NCBI GenBank assembly: GCA_016859345.1
Contig: CM029120.1
Span: forward strand, 18,995,001-19,059,000
DNA: 64,000 nt
DNA from: Istiophorus platypterus
Lineage: Eukaryota; Chordata; Actinopteri; Istiophoriformes; Istiophoridae
Direction of reading: 5' to 3'
Shown: positions 57,426 to 64,000 of the stretch, one piece after another
Layout: each line of letters opens with the position of its first letter
Position numbering within the stretch: position 1 is the stretch's first letter
Position numbers and translations under genes: made by a program
Notes under the pieces: generated by a model
Databases searched by the model: none
What the model saw: only the letters and a program-made list of their open reading frames with translations
What the model was told of the DNA's origin: nothing

Positions 57426-60400
57426 CCACACAAAAACAATGGGTGACAGAGAAAAATTGAGTGAGGTGCTTTTCTACCCCGAGGAGGTCATTTTGTCTTC
57501 TATGGGACATCGATCCATACACAGCGGACCACAGTGGGGATGTGTAGGAGAAGGTGGGGATAGACAGAGAGGTAGTGAGACGAGACTATTGGCCAGATCC
57601 CCAGATCCGTCAGGTGGAAATCATCAGGAGCTCCATTCTAAAGCATTCCTCACCCTCTCCCCTTAACTCCTTTCTTTCATCTCATCCACATTATGTCTAA
57701 TCCTCCCTTCTCTTTCCCCCTGTCGCCTCTCGTCCTTCTGCTCATTTTCAACGTCACCACACCTCCTTCCGTCCTCTTTTGGGCCACTACTATGGCTACT
57801 CACATTCCTTCTCCTGATTTGCTTTTTTCTCCACTATCCTGCTCCTCTTTTTCACTCTTCCCATTCTGATATTGTCTCTTAGTAAAGCATGTCGGCGTTG
57901 GAGGATGGATCACTGTGCTCATCTGTTACTTTTGGCCGTAGCCTCTTTTTTCTTGTCACTTTCACACTGTGCGTCTCTTTCTTCCCTGTCTATAACTTTC
58001 TGCTCTCCTCTTTACTTTGCTATTCTTTCATGCTAATATCACCCAACTTTTTAACCCATCCATCAATACACCCCTTTCTTGTTCACATTCTCTTTTTATC
58101 GCTCATGTTGACTCTTACATTCATTCTCAAATTAATTTTTCCTTCAGGCTTCTCTTCACCCTTCTATTTTTGTTGTGACCTCATCCATGTCAATTTTTCC
58201 CGTTTTTTTTCCCCTTTCTCTCTTTGCGATCAAAATTATGACTAAAATTAAACTTTGAACATATGACAAAACTTTTCATGCAAGTGCCAGTCTTTCTTCC
58301 ATTTTCAATATTTTCAGCACTTCCACCTTGATAAAGCAAAAATTACCTTGAAGAATATATAGATGAATGATGATAAATGTATAAAGTGTAAGAAGTCTCC
58401 AAATCACATTTAAGTATAATGCAAGTTAAAGCTAGTTCCATACTTGCCAAAAATTAATATGTACAATAAATATGTACCTCATATAAATTTGCTGGTAGAC
58501 TTGAATTGAAATTTGAATATATGCATTCTGTAAGTTCCCAAAGGACAAAAAACAGTTGGCGTTTACCTTTTCAATGTCGTCACAGTTGGCTGACGAAAGG
58601 TTAAACACAGGTCGTTTTAAGCATTTCAACAAAGGACAGACATTATTATTCTTCTGAGGACTGTTGTGGCATGCTACAGATGGGTTTACTGTCAAATTTA
58701 ACTATAAGTAAAATTCAACTGCATTGACTTTATTTAGACTGTGCACCTGAGACAAAGTCACTTTGATGTGTGAACCTCTTACTTGTCTGAATAATCACCT
58801 CACAGCTGCTCTTTCTTGTTTATTTCAAGCATCACTTCACAAAATTTCATACCAGTCGACATTAGAATTTATCTAGTCAACCAGAGTAATGCATGATTTT
58901 ATCTCTACTGTCACAACACCCTGAGGAAAAAGGTATACACCTTTCCCTTCTCCCTCCCTAGTTAGGTTGTTCCTTTGAAGGTTAAAAAAAAAAGAAAGAA
59001 TAAAACAACATACAAAGCCTGAACTACGGCCAAAAGCTGATACTGTTCGGGGGACAGCTTCCTCCTTTGGACACTTTGCAAGTAAAAATAGGATTATTTT
59101 GTAGCTGAGTTTATCTTTCCTGACCCCCAGTGCTGGTGTGTGGTCTATCATGGATAATTCATGGAGCACTATTAGAAATATCACCATGCTGGCTAGTGCT
59201 TCAATAATTAACCACGGCTAAGGAACAGTTGACTATGACAGCGTATGGCACCCTCCATTTGGAATAAGCTTCCTGGCAGTGTGGGAACATTGGAACAGAC
59301 ACGTTCTTAATATTTAAAGTTACACTACAGGCCACCCTCCCCCTTTTTTTTAAGGTAGCACTTAAAATGTGAAGTGTTTCACCTGCCATAATACCTTCAC
59401 AAAGTTTTCGGGTCTGACTGGCAGCTCTGCTCTTCAGGTGCTGATCTGGTAAATAATACACCCAGTAAAATTAGGTTTAATGCTCCGTGTTCTTGTGTGA
59501 AAAGTTAAAAGGCACAGATAGAAAATAACTAATTTCATGAACATTTTATAAAGTTAAGCCAGGAACATACTAGTAAATGCATGTGCGCACATTGTATGTT
59601 CACATACTTCACAGCCTTGAATCGGAGCTATTGGTTCAGATGGAGATCAGATAAATCTGAATTAATCAAACAGTTATATAATTAAAGGCTTTGAGACAAC
59701 AGCACCTGGCCTGAGGGTTGAGTGGGTTGAAAGAACAACATTTATAATAACATATTAAATAAACTTGTAGTTGGTATGAAATTCATGCTCTTTGCCAAAT
59801 ACCACATAGACCATACTCTCTGTGTGCATATGCCTGTATGCAATTGATTTAATTAATTACAACAAAGATAATTCTGTTTTTGTTGTTCCCTTATGTTGAA
59901 ATAAGAGTTTCCACCACAGCAACAAGCTTTCTGTACAAACAGTTAAAATGACACCCCTGTAAGAGTCGTATATGGCCTTCATGGTTTGATATAGTACATG
60001 ATCTCGTGCTAAAAGGGTCAAGCTACATGTTCCAGGCAAAAGTTCAGCATCTGCACCACTTAATGATCCATGTAGAAGATGTAGAAATATAAAAAAATAG
60101 ACATAAAATTAAAAAAAAAAACATGCATTGCATTCCTGCATTGATGAATTAGTTAGTCCTAGTGTTATAAGTATGATAACAAAAAATTTAGATAGTACCA
60201 ACATAACCCTGTCAAGCTTACCAACAACTGCCGAACTTAAGTAATAACAACGGAGGTTACATTTATGCTTAATTCAAAAAGCATTGTCTACTTTTTAAAT
60301 GGCCTTTAGGGTGAGGCTAATCAGTGTGTTTGGCCAAAGTATAGCTATCTCTGTTAATATAGTCTGCCTAGGGTTGCTAGAGTATAAACTTCCCCCAGCA

Positions 60401-61550
60401 TTAACATTAACCTTCAGCCTCCCACACAGTAAAACTAATTCACATAATGTTTTTTCTTGTCATTAATATTTTTTGTTTTTTTTTCAATTCTCTTTTTTTC
60501 TTACATAAAATGTAGCCCCACAAAATAACGTTGATTAAATGTCGCTCGCCCCGAAAGTAACACCGGGTTACTATAGCCAGTAGGCCTACGTTTGCTAGCT
60601 GGGCATGCTAATTTATAAAGTTTACATTAGAGTATGTAGATGCACCTTTAATCCGTTCCTCACATTCTTGCTCCTGGGTTTTTGTATTGGAGTTGGTAAA
60701 AAAAGACACCACCCACCAAACTCTTTAAATATCCAGTACTGCTCCTACTACGCTGCATGAACACCGATTCAACACGCTCAGATATCCAGTGTTTGACAGG
60801 CCCACCATGCATTGACATTAGGCGCTGTTCAAGTAATCTGTCAGCCGAGATCTACATCTGCATCTCTATACTGTTTGTTAGAGTATCAGCTTAAGTCAGT
60901 CCATCAGTGTCAGTCATCTTAATAGATTACTGTATGTCTTTGGCAGCACAATCAAGTCCAAAAAAAAAAAAAGAAATCAATGAAGTAAAATTAAAATTAT
61001 AAAATAAAATTGATTTAACGGAATTTCCATTTTAAATTAAGTTTAATTTAAATGTGTGTTCATTAAAAAAAAAAGAAAAACTGAAAAACTTCTTCACAGT
61101 CATTTCATTTATAGTGTCAGTAGTTTTGGCAGGGTTCTATCAGGGATGTGTGTTTCCTGAGGTATTTAATGATTTAATCACTTAATCTCTGTTTCACTCA
61201 GCAGGTTTTTGTTTTTTTTTCACAAGTGTGCCCCATTAGATTTGAGAGGAACAGGAGAGGTCAATGTCTGAAAGACATTGCAGGAATTTAAGCTGGCAGC
61301 AAAACATGCACACAGTTTGACCTACAGAGCACCTCTTCCTAAACTGCCCCTTTCTCCTTGCCTCAGTTCCAGTGGAGGCCACACTACAGGTTTATTATTG
61401 TTAATCACAGACTCATAATATAGAGATGAACCTTCACTCTAGGACCTTAATATTGAACTACATTTTCTATAAGGAGCAGTTATGTGTGCATGCATTATTA
61501 TTATATATTATATTACAACCATTGTACACTGTACATTAAACTAAACAGAA
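57425..61550. other. No gene seen; pyrimidine-rich tract at its start
   Basis: About 57640-58240 is strongly C+T-rich on the plus strand, giving a 118-codon hydrophobic frame (57889-58245). A minus-strand frame 59201-59461 (86 codons) and one at 58873-59187 (104 codons) are unassigned. Poly-A runs occur near 60110, 60961 and 61066. Confidence 0.45.
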
Positions 61551-61554
61551 TTGA

Positions 61555-61642
61555 AATTCTATTAAATTAAATTAATTTCAATTCAATTCAATTTAGTTAA
61601 ATTCTATTCAGTTCCATTCATTCCATTCAATTGAATTAAATA
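61555..61642 (-). repeat. Pentamer-type tail (ATTCA/AATTC), 3' tail of antisense LINE
   Basis: Degenerate ATTCA units (for example TTTCAATTCAATTCAATTTA) abut the LINE fossil that runs on the minus strand. L2-clade LINEs commonly end in short tandem repeats, so this is probably the element's 3' tail. Confidence 0.7.
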
Positions 61643-63480
61643 GAGCACCAAAACCTAACAAACAATGTCTTAAGGGACTTTACAGATTAATGTCAAGAAA
61701 GATACCCAACTTTTTCCACCATGAGCAAGCAGTGGGCAGCGTGGTGAGGAAACTCCCTTTTAAAAAGAGGACACCTCCAACAGGCCTGGATTCAGAGTGG
61801 GTGCCGTCTGCATCAACCTGTTTGGATGAGAGGAGAGAAAATGGGGAGAGAGGGGACAGAGACACCAGGAACATTTGCATATACTCTTTATTCAAGCACT
61901 GTCAGACTGGTTGTTATAATGATTACAATAATAGTGATACTTATAGCTATATTATGTTATTAACAATAACAGCAGGAATGATATGAGCACCAACTGGCGA
62001 TAACAATTACAATGATATCATTAATAATGACGATGGTGATGAGTATTGAGTAGTGGAGGCAGATCAGGATCCTACAGCTGCAGAGGTAGAGATACCTGCA
62101 GAATGTGGACATGGAGAGAGGATAGCTACAAATTCAAGCAATAGAGAGGCAGAGCAAACTGTGGGAGAGGGAAGACACGAAGTTAATGACATGCATTAGT
62201 GTAATAATAATACACCGGGAGAGAGAGACACACAGTGCTCATGGCATCATGGGAGTCTCCCAGCAGTGCTGGCTTATAGCAGCATAGTGTTGTATTGGGA
62301 TAATCTCTATATGATACGATGGTGCCTTGTTCATTAAGGGGTTTGTATGTTAGGAAAAGGATTTTAAATCATATTCTGGATTTTACAGGGAGCCAATGCA
62401 GAGAAACTAATATGGGATAAATTTGATCTCTTTTCCTAATTCCTAGTAGTAATTTGCAGCATTTAGATCACTTGGAGGTTTTTCACAGCATTATTGGGAC
62501 ATTCAGATAGTAAGGCATTATAGTATTCCAATCTAGAGGTAACAAATGCAAGGACTAGTTTTTTGGTATTATATTTAAACAGGATGTTTGTAATTTCACA
62601 ATATTGCACGGATGTTAAAAGGCTGCCCTTGAGATTTATTCTATGTGTGAGGCAACTGGGTACCTTACAGATGAACTGAAGGCCAAGGCAATGTCATCCA
62701 AAATATCTATATGTTAATTTAGGACAATAACATCAGTTTTGTCTGAATTTAGAAGTAAAATGCATTATTATTGCCTTAAGGAAGCATATACAGAGAGGAA
62801 ATACTGGTCCTAGCACAGAACCCTGAGGAACTCCATGCATATTATTTGTGTGCATGGCGGCGTCACTGTTAACATGAACAATCTTGAATCGCTCCAAAAA
62901 ATACAACTTAAAACAAGTTTAGTGCGATTCCCTTAAACCCAATGACATGTTCCAGTCTCTGTGATAAAATATTGTGATTAGTGGTCTAAAATGCAGCACT
63001 AATATCTATCAGGACAAGTTCAGAGACAAGATGATGGTCTTAGGCTAAGAAAAGATGGTTGGTAACTTTCACCAGTGCTGTTTCTGTGTTATGATGTACT
63101 CTAAATCCTGACTGAAAATATTCAAACATGCCTCTCCTATGGCAATAATCAAATTATTGGTTTGATTCTACAAATACAGGGGATAGAAGCTGGATATAGG
63201 TCTATAGTTGGCTAAAATATTTGGATTAGGAATAGGTTTTAAGTAGGGGCTTAATAACTGCAACCTCAAAAGCTAGCACTACATAGCCTTTTAATAAATG
63301 TTAACTAATCGGATCTAATATGGAAGCGTTAATTAAAGGAAAATCATCCTTGAACAGCCTAATTGGAATAGGTTCTAAAAGACATGTTGATGGTTTAATG
63401 AAGAAACTGTTGAAGTTAGCTCTACAGAAGAAAAGCAGTCTAAATATAAATGAATTCCCTTCGATTCTAAGGCCTCTATA
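61643..63480 (-). mobile_element. L2-like LINE fossil (reverse transcriptase and 3' part), antisense
   Basis: Read on the minus strand this carries a non-LTR reverse transcriptase relic. Motif A appears as VLIDISAAF at about 63000-63020 (its Asp intact), followed after a stop by NHNILSQRLEH. Motif B appears as HGVPQGSVLGP at about 62804-62840. The C-terminal and 3' untranslated parts include blocks near 62330-62560 (GGAGCCAATGCAGAG on the plus strand) and the GAGCAAGCAGTGGGCAGCGT string near 61723, both typical of a very abundant teleost L2-like family. The plus strand jumps from GTCTGAATTTAGAAG straight to TTGCCTTAAGGAAGC at about 62762-62775, where the family normally has ~150 bp encoding the catalytic YADD box, so motif C is deleted. 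A second deletion lies near 62285-62320. The 5' end fades out near 63480. Confidence 0.8.
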
Positions 63481-63882
63481 CTAGTCATTTAACTGCATTT
63501 TTATATCTGTTAATCTATTTATTTGTGTTTGTGGTTTTGTAATTGTGAGGGCCAAATGCTCTGACTCCAGTCAGACTTATAAGAATAGCAAAAGGTTTCC
63601 TTGGTCTGCATGTTGTCCACTATCAGTAAAAGCTTTATTATTCCCTGGTTAAACTGTAGCATTTCATTATTATACAGTCTTTGTGAGGTCATTTAAATAT
63701 AAAGCATAATCAGTTTTTGTATATCCCGTATGACAACTGTCATAATTCATTTGTATTAACTAAGGGAACGCCAAGCTGAAATGCTTTTCATTAGCTGACC
63801 TCTTCCAGTTGAACATTTCAAGATCCATAATCAATGAGTTGGTGTGGGTTTAGTTAAACAATGTAAACATTCATGAAGCTAA

Positions 63883-63890
<8 letters not shown>
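63481..63890. other. No gene seen
   Basis: AT-rich DNA beyond the recognisable edge of the LINE; part of it may be highly diverged LINE 5' sequence. Confidence 0.4.

Positions 63891-63891
<1 letters not shown>

Positions 63892-63931
<40 letters not shown>
63892..63931 (+). repeat. (TA)n microsatellite, one interruption
   Basis: Alternating TA with a single G interruption near 63918. Confidence 0.95.
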
Positions 63932-64000
63932 TTTAAATCCCGCAATTTTTACATTCAGTTTGCAGTCTTATTATTTCTTACCCTTCTAACCCCGTGACAT

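Noticed and set aside
59201..59461. 86-codon minus frame, and a plus-strand WNKLPGSV-like string near 59258, considered as a LINE C-terminus
   Set aside because: Only a handful of residues fit and the rest does not follow; too weak to call.
1..64000. CRISPR arrays, tRNA and rRNA genes, riboswitches, bacterial operons
   Set aside because: No regularly spaced palindromic repeats, no cloverleaf-capable sequence other than the SINE head, and eukaryotic composition throughout.

Overview
This window looks like ordinary non-coding DNA from a ray-finned (teleost, probably percomorph) fish. It is AT-rich. Dinucleotide and tetranucleotide microsatellites are frequent. The longest open frame is 202 codons and has no recognisable domain. 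The readable content is decayed transposable elements of types common in fish: Tc1/mariner, hAT, an L2-like LINE, a LINE with an R2/R4-type endonuclease, a tRNA-derived SINE and LTR-like pieces. I see no intact protein-coding gene, tRNA, rRNA, CRISPR array or operon. The organism call is inference from repeat types; no host gene was available to confirm it.

Layout. 1-9 kb: unique AT-rich DNA, one copy of a ~450 bp segment that recurs at 15.2 kb, a GC-richer LTR-like stretch near 4 kb, and the 3' half of a hAT-type MITE ending at 9.06 kb. 9-18 kb: opposed GT and CA microsatellites, a broken fragment resembling the C-terminal part of a homeodomain-interacting protein kinase (HIPK-like), a two-part dispersed repeat at 12.7-13.8 kb, the second copy of the duplicated segment, and the 3' end of a LINE with a CCHC knuckle and a restriction-like endonuclease (minus strand). 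18-30 kb: a short reverse-transcriptase scrap, a near full-length but dead Tc1 element (24.57-26.16 kb) and a complete non-autonomous hAT MITE (28.62-29.32 kb).

30-46 kb: a diverged 207 bp tandem duplication, a dispersed repeat tail, a dense cluster of simple repeats at 36.3-37.2 kb, a tRNA-derived SINE with A and B boxes, a second, internally deleted Tc1 element, a 32 bp perfect palindrome, and the C-terminal end plus right terminus of a hAT element. 46-64 kb: CA-rich satellites, a candidate solo LTR, a degenerate minisatellite, a miRNA-sized hairpin, long pyrimidine-biased tracts, and an antisense L2-like LINE at 61.56-63.48 kb whose catalytic YADD segment has been deleted.

Nothing here works together as a pathway. 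The window is best read as intergenic or deep intronic DNA recording several waves of transposition. I found no convincing new biological system. The items most worth checking are the kinase-like pseudogene, the two dead Tc1 copies, the unexplained 14.5 kb-spaced duplication, the hairpin at 50.4 kb, and two unassigned minus-strand reading frames near 10.4-10.8 and 26.3-26.6 kb.
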